A stretch of DNA of 64,000 bases from assembly GCA_947561395.2 (NCBI GenBank), contig OX387187.1, forward strand, positions 3,540,976-3,604,975, given 5' to 3'. The notes below the pieces were generated by a model. That model did not search any database and had not been told where the DNA came from. It saw only the letters and a list, made by a program, of their open reading frames with translations. Source of the DNA: Buxus sempervirens (Eukaryota; Streptophyta; Magnoliopsida; Buxales; Buxaceae). Below are positions 1 to 10,879 of the stretch, in pieces. Positions within the stretch are counted from its first letter, which is position 1, and each line of letters begins with the position of its first letter. The position numbers were made by a program, and so were the translations under genes.

Positions 1-829
1 TCGATTCTAAATCCTTATATAATCACAAAACCGTGCGAATATCTGATTTTAAAAGGTGCTACTTGCTTGACTATGCTGGAAATCCAACTCAACAAAATTT
101 AGCAATGGCCTAACAGATCCTGAACGCCTAGTCTCCTCTAACGAACTGAAATTTGCAGAACACAAATCTTAACGTCTGGTCCAATATCTCTGCTAAAACC
201 TTGATGAAACTTAACCAAATCAAACTAAATCTAACACTGAATTGATCTTACCTAATCTGGACTGAGGATTGGACGAAAATTCTGATCTGATAGATCAGAC
301 GCACCTTCAATTGAACAAAGCTCTCTTCACCACACTTCCTTCAGTTTCTACAGATCAATTGACTCAACATCACCTCTAATGATCAGGTTTCTCTTCTCAG
401 AACTCTCTGATCCAAACTTCTGTTGCTTAGAATTCTCCAACGACCAAATGAATTCTGATCGTGCGCATTGAGCAAATTTATAATGCGCTCAAAACTCTTC
501 CACTCCTTTACTTCATGATCCATTGAAACACCTCTCCACCGAAATTCCTACACCATCACTCTATTAAAGCCTTTGATCCGGTGGTTTCCCACCTTACCCA
601 GCTGCATACAATATCACCTAATTTCATCTATTAAATTCACCTTATATTATGTATTTAAATATTGCAACTATAATATAGCAATCACTTACTCGCATTAACA
701 TAATCACCGATTTTCTGAAAATTCCCAAAAAACTTACTTTTCTCCATTTTTGAAATTTTCCATTAATTAGATAATTTAATCAACCATAAAATCCAATTTT
801 TAATGTTATTAAAAATTCGGGATTTTACA
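1..829 (-). mobile_element. LTR fragment, 5' part, cut by window edge
   Basis: The plus-strand right end is TTCGGGATTTTACA at 829, which reads TGTAAAATCCCGAA on the minus strand. This is the start signature of the other Tekay-type LTRs in the window. The piece is AT-rich and has no useful open frame. Its other end lies left of the window, so length and TSD cannot be checked; the expected duplicate would be caagg (830-834). The flank to the right is retroelement coding sequence, which places this LTR as an insertion there. Confidence 0.6.
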
Positions 830-1853
830 CAAGGTTTGCAGTTGTTTCCTTTATAATCTTATTGCCTATCTCGTGCTTCAGCACATTTGGGTGTGCGTCG
901 AGATCAACACTAAGATTATAGGGTTCAGCATGGTTATTTTTGTTTTTACTTTCATTTCCAGACACATGCAAATAGAAGAACTCATTTAGATATTCATTGA
1001 AAAGAGTAGAGTTTTCTACAACAAAAGCATCAAAAGACGTTGTGGGAACTCCCTACAGGAGGTCAGCCTTGCTGACTGCAAAAGGGACGGACTTCCAGTT
1101 CTTGAGCGGCACAACATTTTTCTCTTCAACTACATCTATCTTTGGTTCAACATTGCCCATCTCGACCATACAAATATACTCATTTGGATCACTTTCATCG
1201 CTTGACAGATAGATTATTTCATCAGCTACACAGGCAGGCTCACCCTGGCTTTCTTCCAAGTCAAATATGTGGATGACAGGTGGGGGAATAGCAACTGGGA
1301 CTTGTTGTGGCAGATCAGGCTCTAGCAGAGGTACGGCAACAGGGGCTGGCGGAGGCAAGTTTGTTGAAGACATACAATCGGTAGGCCATTCAGCAGACAT
1401 CTGGGGATGGACTTCTGGAGCTCCAATGTGTGGAAGTAAGACATGTGGCATGCCTTGAAACATTTGTGCCAATCACCCGAAATTTCCCATTCCTTCCCTG
1501 GGAGGAGGTGATGGAGACTCACTGAGCCATCCACATTTGATTGGGTGACATGGCCCCTAGACTTCCTCACTGCTTTGGGGTTCATCCTCAATCACACAAA
1601 TGTAGACATCTGGATTTTCTTCAGTTTTGGATTCTTTGGAGGGAGCAGATGGTAAGATTCCATTAGTGGTGATCGCGAGATCGGTGAGTGATTCTTCTAT
1701 GTGCAATGGTACAACAGTTGGTGGCAGCGATGTAGCAACTTGTTCATTCATTTCAAGTACTTCCAGCAGGCCCTCATGTGACCGGTCAAGGGATGCTTTT
1801 TCTACTTCCATGGTCATCTCAATTGAACCCAGAAGGTGGGAACTCATCGCCCC
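830..1853 (-). pseudogene. Broken retroelement internal ORF, unassigned
   Basis: On the minus strand two open stretches (1847-1557 and 1472-1053) are joined by a frame change near 1500-1560. An open tail continues after a TAG at 1050-1052 down to about 830. The predicted protein is acidic and low in complexity. It carries two similar short segments, DVYICVIEDE and NEYICMVEMG, and a proline-rich stretch. It is bounded on both sides by LTR ends (829 and 1854), so it is most likely an internal region of a Ty3-gypsy element. I do not recognise a catalytic motif. It could be the gag-pol linker of the same minus-strand Tat-like element seen at 42491-52146, but I cannot show continuity. The frame break and stop mean it is not a working gene. 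Confidence 0.5.
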
Positions 1854-2472
1854 TGTGAGATCCCAAATTTTCAGTAAATAAATAAAAAGAAATTAAATAT
1901 TAATATTTTGAAAGATAATAATTTTATTTGAAACAATCGGAGATTGAACATATATTATAATGATTTGAGAAAGTGTGCATTAATCTAGGATGCATAATTG
2001 ATCCAAAATAATGAGGATATTAAATCTGAAGATTTTGGAAGAAAGTTAATGGTTAAATATGACCAAATTGAAGGAAAGGGTATTTTGGTCATTTTTAAAT
2101 TAGCAAAAATAATAAATGAATTAATTAATGATTATTAGACTTAAGGAATTAAGTTAGACCTAAGTTAGGTTTGATTTGAATATAAATAGAAAGATTTATA
2201 GCCTAATAGGTGAGAAAAGGACATATTGGTAATTATGGTTAGTAAGGAGCCTTAAATTGAGGAGAAAGAGGAGCTTTTTTATGAGTTTTGTTAATATTTA
2301 AAAATATGAGAAATAATTAGCACGAAAATAGATTAAATTAGGAGTTTCTTTTGTATGGGATATTTAAAAGAGGAATTAGAAAGGAACGATAAGATAAGGA
2401 AGTTTTCCGAATAGAATCAGGAATCCTAATTAGAAATTTTCTTAAACCAATAAGGACTTGTGTTTGGGTGAG
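1854..2472 (+). mobile_element. LTR 5' part (family F)
   Basis: Starts TGTGAGATCCCAAATTTT, a variant of the TGTAAAACCCCGAATTTT start of other LTRs here, directly after coding remnant. The preceding 5 bp are gcccc; a matching right copy was not found. The AT-rich body resembles, in reverse complement, 16190-16888: for example gttagacctaagttaggtt here and the complement of cccaacttaggtctaac near 16417, and both have a gagaaataattagcacgaaaa-type block. LTR C begins at 2473, so the rest of F lies beyond it, perhaps at 15851-16190. Confidence 0.55.
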
Positions 2473-2635
2473 TGTTACGACCCTGAACCAGGTATGCCTC
2501 TCCAAGGCATCCCCTTGCCCCTGGTCGTCACAGGTTGTTCTTTCGACCTAATAAAAATACGGATAATTTAAAAAATTTTCCTAAGACAAGTGCAAATGGT
2601 ATACAATTGATTCATGTGCATATTGAAGGTTTATT
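2473..2635 (-). mobile_element. LTR family C, terminal piece (3' end on minus strand)
   Basis: Begins TGTTACGACCCTGAACC, the reverse complement of an LTR end of the GGTTCAGGGTCGTAACA type (compare TGTAACGCCCCGAACC at the ends of B LTRs read the same way). The piece stops at the LINE insertion (2635/2636) and the same LTR resumes after the LINE poly(A) at 11154. The layout of the rejoined parts follows that of A3 at 43614-43870, which supports one LTR split by the LINE. Confidence 0.7.
2626..2635. repeat. LINE target-site duplication, left copy
   Basis: aaggtttatt occurs here and again at 11152-11161 directly after the LINE poly(A) tract. The ten-base direct match flanking an L1 element fits target-primed reverse transcription. 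Part of the right copy overlaps the A-run, so the exact length is uncertain. Confidence 0.6.
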
Positions 2636-2727
2636 CAATCTAAAAGGATATCACTTGGGACAGGAAGAGTGGGGCGATTTTGAAGTTTGCTTAGGGGTGA
2701 TTTGGGTTTGCTTGTTTTCTTCCATTA

Positions 2728-4365
2728 ATGGCAGATTTAATACATGGAGGATCCTCTTCTATTCCCCCTAATCGTCCTAGATCTTTCGCATCTGTTGTTG
2801 CTTCTTTGCCAACTTCTCTCATTGTTGAAGACGTGCATATACCCAGAAAACCAGTTACCTCTTTTCATGGGTGCCCTGCTGTGGAGTTCTCGGATGTCGA
2901 GATCAACAAATCTCTAAGTGCCTTTACATATGCTTTGATTGCAAAGTTTACATCTGGAAGGCCTTTGGTGGACATTGTTCGAGAAGCCATCTTCAGAACC
3001 TGGGGAGTTCAAGGAAGCTTTCACGTAGGAGTATTGGATGGGCGTCATCTTCTGCTGAGATTCAAAGAAGAAAAAGATTTCATTAAAGTCTGGACCAGGG
3101 AGTCTCTTGTCATCAAGGGATTTTATTTTCGTCTTTTTCAATGGAGCTTTCGTTTTGATCCTTCTAAGGAATCGTCTTTGGCTCCGGTATGGATATCTCT
3201 TCCTAACCTTCCTTTAAATTTATTCCCAGAATCCTTTCTATTCTCTATTGCAGGAGTGGTAGGCAAGCCCTTATGCACAGATGCGCCTACAAGAAATTTT
3301 ACAAGACCTAGTCTTGCTAGGGTCTGTGTGCTGATGGATTTGTTAAAACCAAGACCAGACAAGGTTTGGATCCGGCTGGGATCAGATTATGGTAGATGGC
3401 AAAAGATTTTATATGATAAAGTCCCTTTGTTTTGCACGGGTTGTTGCCACAGAGGCCATGAAGTTTTATCTTGCCGGCTGTTACAAAAAAAGAAAAATTC
3501 AGAAGGCATTAAGCAAAGTTATGTTCGTATTGGGCAATTTGAGAAGTATCCCTCTCTTGAGAATTCATTTGACCTTATTTCAGATAAACCTGTTGAAGGT
3601 TCGAATGATCAGATTATTCTTGAGAATCGGAATGAAGATCCACATAAAATAACGAATTCTGGTAATATGCTGGAACAACACATCTTGAAGGAGTCTGAAA
3701 ATTTACAGCAAGGTTCGAAAGATGACATTGAAGATTTGAATGAGAATACTGATATGGAAGTTTTGCAAGAAAATAATGTTGTTGGTGCTGCTGGAAATCA
3801 GCAGAAAAGTTTACATAAAATAACATGTTCTGGCCATATTTTGGCATCCCAACTGACGAAAGAAAAAGGACATATTATGTCTGTGGGAATTTTTCTGGAG
3901 AAGAATCAAGTCCAGCAATCTTCTCTTGCTATTTCGTCTGGAGATAGCCTTGTTCAAAATAGAAGGCGTGTTCAATCTGTTTCCAATTCGAGTGATATTC
4001 AACCTACAATGGAAAAAACTGATTTAGAAGGATTTTATCAAAAAGGAAACATGAAAGAAATTGGGTCGACTTCCATTGTGCAGGTTCTGAATTTTGGAAG
4101 TGGTCGGTCAGCCTTTCCTGAGGGATATTCTTCATTGAGCAGTGCTAAGAATTCCTAACTTCGAGATCAAGAATTTCTTTCACAAAAGCTTCAAACCACT
4201 TTGGCTAATCCGGATATCTCATTGATTAGTGGGAAACAATTGCTTATGGAATCTGGAAACACAAGTCCGAAAATTAAGAGAAAAAATACTAAGGTGGCTT
4301 CTAATATTAATACTAGGTCCAAGCATAAGGGCCCTTCAAAGCACTCTTCTTCATATTTATCATGA
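2728..4365 (+). pseudogene. LINE ORF1, gag-like RNA-binding protein with premature stop
   Basis: ORF1 proteins of plant L1 elements bind the element RNA to form the ribonucleoprotein. The frame from ATG 2728 runs 476 codons to TAA 4156-4158. The same frame then stays open for another 68 codons to TGA 4363-4365, so the original protein was probably about 545 residues. Residues about 50-160 look like the DUF4283-type domain common in plant L1 ORF1. A CX2CX4HX4C zinc knuckle is visible at C236, C239, H244 and C249. The tail beyond the premature stop is basic (KIKRKNTK, RSKHK). The last codon overlaps the ORF2 start as ATGA (4362-4365). The start is the first ATG of the long frame and lies just inside the element. 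Confidence 0.88.
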
Positions 4366-6503
4366 TCACTACAATGGTCTGGAATATAAGGGGGGCCGCT
4401 AATTCTGATTCTATAGACATGCTGAAGTATCATGTTACTACTAAGAAAATCCAGCTTCTTGCTGTTTTAGAACCTATGACAGGTATTGCGAAGTGTAAAA
4501 ATTTATCTAAGAAGATCAAAATGAGGAACTTTCAGCTTAATTCAGAGATGGACAGTAAAATCTGGATTTTTTGGTCTGATTTAATTAGCTTGGATTTCAT
4601 ATCTCTTAATACTCAATTTGTCACAGCTGTAGTCTCTTCTAATAATGCTGAGTTTAGCCCTTTTCTAATCACCTTTGTCTATGCTAAATGTGCTGTCCAA
4701 GAGCGAAGAATTTTGTGGGATGATTTACTGACTTTTTCTAGTTCAGTTACAATGCCATGGTTAATTGGAGGGGACTTTAATTCCATTCTTTCGATTGATG
4801 AGAAAATTGGGGGCAGATGTCCTGACAGCAGATCAATGCAGGATTTTCAAGACTTTACCCACAGGGTTGGTTTGAAGGATCTGGGTTTTATGGGAGAAAA
4901 GTTCACTTGGTGCAATGAGCAAGTTGGTCAGAGGAGGATATGGGCAAGACTTGACAGATTTTTCATCAATCACTTGGGTTTAAGCATTGCTTCTTCTTTA
5001 AGAATTTCCCATCTTCCAAGGGTTTGTTCGGATCACTCTCCTCTGTGTCTTTCTTTCATTCAAGATTCAAATAGAGCTGGTCCTTCTTCTTTTAAATTCC
5101 AGAAAATGTGGACTTCCCACCATTTGTTCTTGGATGTGGTGAGAAATTCCTGGAATAATCATATGGATGGTTCTCCTCTAATTGTACTCTCCAGGAAATT
5201 GAAGAATTTAAGATTTGTTCTTCGTAAGTGGAATTGGGAAGTTTTTGGGGATGTTCATAGAAGGATTGATCAATTATCTTCTAAAGTGGTGGAACTTGAA
5301 AATATTCTTTCTCATCAGTGGAGTCAGTCCATTTCTGATCAGATTCATCAATGCAAACGAGATCTCATTCTTAGCATCTCTCAACAGGAGACTTTATTCA
5401 GACAGCAATCTAGGGTGAAATGGCTTCAAGATGGTGATAAAAACACTAAATTTTTTCATGCTTCTTTGCAAATTCGTAAGCAAAAGAAATTATTGCAAGG
5501 TAGTGACTGGATATCTGATTCGGGTACTATTCAGGATGAGGCCATTTCTTACTTCTCTTCTTGTTTCTCTTCTGTTCCTCATTATTTCAATGAAAGTTTG
5601 CATGTGATTCCCTCTCTTTTGGAGAGCAGCCAAAATGATCTTCTTTCTTCGGTTCCTTCTTTTGATGAAGTCAAAAAGGCGGTTTTTGATCTTGATCCTG
5701 ATAGTGCCCCTGGTCCTGATGGTTTCACAGGTTGGTTTTTTCAGTACTGTTGGGAGGTTATTGCTTCTAATATTTATGCAGCTGTGCTTGATTTCTTCAA
5801 TGGTAGTCCTCTTCCAAAATCTTTTACTGCTTCTCTCATTGCTTTAATTCCCAAGGTGGATAAACCTAGAGCCTTTTCTGAATTTCGCCCAATAAGCCTC
5901 TGTAATTTTTCTTACAAAATTATTGCAAAGATCTTAGCTTCAAGGCTTTCTTTTATTCTTCCTCTTATTATAAGTAGATAGCAAAGTGCTTTTGTTAAAG
6001 GTAGAAATATATCTGAAAATATCTCTCTAGCTCATGAATTATGCCAAGATATTAACAGGAAGTGCTTGGGGAGCAATATTATGCTTAAGTTAGACATGGC
6101 TAAAGCATTCGATAGAATGGAATGGGATTTCATCATTGAGGTTTGCTAGAGGTTTGGGTTTTCTGATACTTGGTGTAATCTTATCAAAAGGTGTTTGGAA
6201 AACTGCTGGTTTAGTGTTCTCTTGAATGGTAAAGCTTGTGGGTTTTTCAAGTCCTCAAGGGGGCTTCGCCAAGGGGATCTGTAAAACCCCGAATTTTACT
6301 TAAATAATAAATTAAATTAGTAAATAATATTACTGAGGGTTATGATTGATGGGAATATTTTATTCTTGTAGGGGGTGATCAGTTTAGTGAAGATCCAGAA
6401 TTAGACGCAGATCTGACCGTCCGATCTTGAGATATCGAGGTACGTATTTTAATTGGGCAAGGTGTATGGGAGAGTTTGCATGGGAGATGCATGGGATCAG
6501 GGA

Positions 6504-6514
6504 GTATATATATG
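6504..6514 (+). promoter_or_regulatory. TATA-like box of LTR B1
   Basis: tatatatatg follows AT-rich U3 sequence and lies about 200 bp before the donor-like GT at 6706. The same spacing is seen in A1 (TATA at 20875, donor at 21083). The start of transcription is not visible from sequence. Confidence 0.45.
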
Positions 6515-8162
6515 TATTAAATAACCTAATCGTATTCTCGCTCGTATTATTCAGCCGCAAACGACGAGAGTTGAAACGACCGAGAAGAGAAGAAAGAGAA
6601 GGAAGGGGGAAGACCAAGGGAACTTGCTCAGAGCCTTGCCTTGCAACTGAGGAGAGGTTTGGGGGTTTGCTGTTCAGAAGAGAAGAGGAGAAACGTGTAT
6701 ACGAGGTAGGTGACACCGTTTTGGTTTTGAAATTGGATTTTTCCTTGGTTAATCGCAAATGCATGTTTCTATGATATGTAATGTTGTATTTAGTTAGCTA
6801 AGCATGTTAGAAATACACTAGAATGAGTTTAGACGAGAAAAATCGTGATTTAGAACTATTTCTGCTCGATTTCGCACGACCGCCGACCTCGACTGTGCTC
6901 GGCGCTCGTCGGCGATCTTCGGCGCTGGTTAAATAAAATTAGGGCGCCGTAGACCGCGAGAAGACGGACCGCGGGCGCTCGAAAATACACGACCGCTGAC
7001 CTGGGACCGCCAGGGCGATCCTGAGCGATCCTAGGCGCTCTCAACAGAATTTCCAATTTTTCATAATTTCGAACCTAATTCAATTCTAAACTATTTTTAG
7101 ACAATTTTAATGATTAATTAAGGTGCTTTAAGACCAAAATAAACTACCTAAACCCCTGTTTTACAGAAAAACAAATTAGGGAGATATTTAGGACAATAGT
7201 TGCCAAGTTTTGAAGGTAAATGAGAAACGTGATTTTGGAAAAGCCTAACTACCATTTGACTATCTAAATACCTCTAAATGACATTATAAATCAGAATACC
7301 TTCTAAAGAGAATACTGAATTCAGATGAACAAATATTGAAGTAAATGTACAGATATAACCATTATATGCCGCTAGGCACCAACCCTTATAGAATATGACA
7401 CTTTAGGGAAGTTTTGGAGTCTAGTGGGCATAGCTGGTTGTGGATCCATAGTCGTAGCTAGATAGCTGAGGGATATGTCATTTGGGTTGAGTTACTCCTA
7501 TATGCGACGCGCTTCCTTTGCAAGTTAGTTTGTCTGGGAAGGTCCTATGTCTGGAGGGACACCCCGGTGAGCCGCTGGTGATTCCCTGTACATGTGGATA
7601 AGCAACCACCTCCATGTATTGATTCTGGTGCTGCATGCTGGTGGTACATGCCAACTCTGATGGGTACGTGTACAATAAGTCGGTGACTACGGCTCTTGTC
7701 TAAGCTGCGCTGCATGGGGCTTGAGTATCATTAGTAGCATCGCTCCTAAGTCGCACGGTGGTATAGCAATTGGTTGAGAATCATCTCAAAAGGTTTATCT
7801 AACTTTGTGAGTCCTACAATGACCCTGAAATCATAAATCTTGTTATTATTGTGGTACATGCGGGAGGCATGTGTTTGGGATATTGGTTGGATGTGACTGT
7901 TTAGTACATCCTGGCAATGTATGAATTATGTTACTGATTTGACTATGGTATTTTCATATTAAACTTGCTGGAATTCATCTCTAGAACTGTTTAGTATATT
8001 GTTTTGTATTTACGAATGATACGAATGATTATACGAGCCTGATTAATCGATGTGACTTATTCGTGCATGAACTGCTACTTTCCGTATATTAACTGTTTAA
8101 TCATGCATGTGTTACCTACTGGGATATTCGTATCTCACCCTACTGTTATTCCATTTTTTCAG

Positions 8163-8251
8163 CTGATACGCGAGAGGGGGATCTCTTAGACTTCCAGGGA
8201 GAGATAGCTGAGTATTCTCCAGAGGATTACTATTATCCCGATCTTATCTGA
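8163..8251 (+). other. Candidate conserved terminal exon in LTR B1
   Basis: Directly after the CAG at 8160-8162, two bases (ct) are followed by 28 open codons and TGA 8249-8251. The peptide starts DTREGDLLDFQGE and ends SPEDYYYPDLI. The same phase, start and tail occur in B2 (41581) and B3 (13342, minus), with substitutions and a one-codon length difference. No start codon is seen in the upstream candidate exon, so how it would be translated is unknown. Confidence 0.45.
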
Positions 8252-10879
8252 GGTGGATTGATGTTAGAGACTTAGCATTTTTAATTGGTTCATTATCATT
8301 AATTGGATTTGATGTATGAGAGAGGCAAGAGAGAGTTAGTAACCAGTTCATTCTACCAGACTTTGATACTATTGATTGATGGTCAAGCTTCATGCTTGTT
8401 TGATGATTTTAATCTACACTTCCGCACATACTTGTTTCCGCAACTCTGATGGATTAATATATGGATTGGATTTACTTTCTTTGGTCTGGTATGTTATTGA
8501 TGTTGTAATTGATATGGGCCAGTAACACCTCGGATTTGGTTGTTGAACTAAATTCGGGTTGTTACAGTAGCGAACCGGGTTCGGGTCAGGTGCCGGTTTG
8601 GACTGACCCGGGTTCGGGGCGTTACAGGATCCCTTATCTCCTTTGTTATTTATCATTGCTGAAGAGGTTATGAGTAGGGGTCTGAATTTGATGCTTCAAG
8701 AGGGTTCTTTGGGGCACTATCATATTGGTAGAACTTCTATTAATGTTTCTCATCTGTTATTTGCGGATGATGTTCTTATTTTTACTAATGGAAGAAGGGC
8801 TTCATTGGTTAATCTGCTGAAGTTTCTAAGATCCTATGAAGATGCTTCTGGTCAGCTTATTAATGTTGAGAAAAGTTGTTTATTGGCTTCCTCCAAAATC
8901 TCTAATTCCAGATTAGACATGCTGTTAGCTATCTCAGGATTCAAAAAAGCTAATTTCCCAATTAAATACCTTGGAGTGCCTCTATTTCATGGAAGAGCTA
9001 ATTTGAATATGTTTGCTGATTTGTTAGAGAAAATTCAAAGAAAAATCAGTGGATGGAAATCGAAGATTCTTTCTCATGGAGGTAAAGTCATCCTTATTCA
9101 AAGTGTTCTTGCAAGCATTCCAATACATTCCCTGTCTGCCATTCCTGTTCCAAAAGCTGTATTACGTAGAATCGAAACTATCTTCTCCAATTTCTTTTGG
9201 GGGGAAAGTTCTGAGCATGGCCTAAAGAAGCACTGGTTGAGGTGGGATAAAATTACAAAGCCTAGAGTTGAGGGAGGCCTGGAAATAAAATCGGTTGTTG
9301 ATGTTATGCAGAGTCTTCAAATGAAAATGGCTTGGAAGGTTTTTCATGGGGAAAGCTTATGGTCTCAATGCATGAGTGCTAAATATTTTCCTTCTAGAGA
9401 TTTTCAGCATATTAAAGATAAATGTGGAAGTTCTAAGATCTGGAAATCCATTCTCAAAGTGAAGAATATAGCTATTGATAATACCGCCTGGTTCTTGGCG
9501 GAAGGAAACATTAGTTTTCTTTTTGATCAATGGTCTCATCTCGGGAAAATTTCAGATTATGTTATTCAAGACCCATCTCCATATGTTGATTTAAAAGTGG
9601 CTGATTTCATTGATGGAAATGGATCTTGGAAAACTCAAATTCTTGCTCAGTTCCTTCCTCAAAATATCGTCTCAGAAATTGCTGATATTCAGTATAGACC
9701 ATCCACTTTGAAAGACAGAGCTCTTTGGATGCCTTCTTCTTCAGGTTCTTTCTCCACATGTTCTGCTTGGAATTTAATTAGAACAAGAGGTACAACGTTT
9801 ATTTGGGGTAAGTGTTTGTGGCACAATTTCATTCCATCAAAGATTAGTGTTTTTATTTGGAAGCTTCTAAAGGGTGCTGTGTCAACTGATGATAGAATTC
9901 AAGGAAGTGGGGTTAGTATGTGCTCCCAATGCAATTGTTGTCTTCACAAAAGAAATGAGTCCGTTAATCATCTTTTTTCGTTTGGGGATATAGCTAAAAC
10001 AGTTTGGGATCACTTTTCTGGTTTATTTCAGTGCCACTACCATCCTCTTCATGATCTTAAAACCAGAATTTCTTTTTGGTTTTCTCATCCAAATGTGAAT
10101 GATCAATTGGGTATTCTCTTTAAAGTCATGCCTTTATTTATATGTTGGGAAATCTGGGCTGCTAGGTGTAAAAGAAGATTTGAAGATGTCCCCATGTCTG
10201 GTACTCATATCATATCAAAGATTCAAAAGTGGATTCAAGAGGTCTCATACTTTACCAAACCGACAATAGCTTGTGGAAATCAAAGAGCTGCAATATTAGA
10301 TCGAATAAATGCTTTTCATCCTCCATTTAAGTTCCTTATTCCTAAATTCATTCGGTGGAAAAGACAAAGAGTTTATCCTTATATTTTGAATGTTGATGGA
10401 GCTTCTAAAGGAAATCCTGGAATTAGTGGAGGAGGAGGAATTATTAGAAATTCTTCCGGGCATTTTGTTGCTGCCTTTTCGGCTTACTATGGTCATAATA
10501 CTAATACCTTGGCAGAACTCTTGGCTCTCAGAGATGGTCTTCGTCTGGCTGACAGGTATGGAATTCAAGAGCTTCATATTGAATCGGATTCAAAACTCAT
10601 TGTGGACACTTTTGTGGGATTGGTATCCAATCCTTGGAAATTTTTGCTTTGGTGGAGAGAAATAAAAGATAGATTGATAGCTTTCAATCGGGATATGTAC
10701 CATGTTTACAGGGAAGCCAATACAGTGGCAGATGGTTTGGCAAATGAGGGATGTATTCATTTCACGAACAGCTTTTATGATTCTATTTCTAGCTTGTCTC
10801 AGAATGTTAGAACTTGCTTGTTCCATGATAGCACTGGATTATTTTCTATTAGATATTAGCTTTAGTCTTTTGTATTTGA

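Larger units (their letters stand above)
6280..8626 (+). mobile_element. Solo LTR B1 (Tekay/Del-like), 2347 bp
   Basis: Begins TGTAAAACCCCGAATTTT and ends GGGTTCGGGGCGTTACA. It is flanked by the perfect 5-bp TSD ggatc (6275-6279 and 8627-8631) and sits in LINE ORF2. There is no internal domain, so it is a solo LTR left by LTR-LTR recombination. Layout: TATA-like tatatatatg near 6504; donor-like GAG|GTAGGT at 6706; GC-rich island 6866-7046; conserved block ctttgtgagtcctacaatg near 7803; ctactgggatattcgtatct near 8117; pyrimidine tract and CAG ending at 8162; short open exon to TGA 8251. The Tekay/Del assignment rests on the long LTR and the termini and is an inference. Confidence 0.93.
4362..10859 (+). 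pseudogene. LINE ORF2: AP endonuclease, reverse transcriptase, RNase H
   Basis: The polyprotein nicks target DNA and copies the element RNA. Domains in order: AP endonuclease from 4362 (WNIRG, LEPM, GGDFNSIL near 4768, SDHSPL near 5030); linker; reverse transcriptase from about 5670 (APGPDGFTGWFF, FRPISLCN, LKLDMAKAFDRMEW as motif A, GLRQGDPLSPLLF, LLFADDVLIF near 8756, KYLGVPLFHGRA); a C-terminal zinc-binding-like region near 9900 whose expected last cysteine after NHLF is missing (NHLFSFGD); and RNase HI from about 10380 (NVDGASKGNPG, AELLALRDG, HIESDSKLI, REANTVADGLA). The D-E-D-D set is present. TAG stops lie at 5979-5981 and 6147-6149. Solo LTR B1 splits the GLRQGD/PLSP codons at 6279/8632. 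Without B1 the frame is about 1380 codons, normal for the family. The protein is inactive as it stands. Confidence 0.93.

Noticed and set aside
2473-2532. A 60-bp hairpin-like unit (tgttacgacc...ggtcgtcaca with inner tgcct/aggca) as a tiny inverted-repeat transposon
   Set aside because: Its left end is better explained as the end of LTR C, which continues after the LINE. No TSD frames the 60 bp.
6427-6774. A 115-residue ORF over the B1 promoter region
   Set aside because: It starts before the TATA-like box and spans the donor-like site. B2 and B3 do not conserve the frame.
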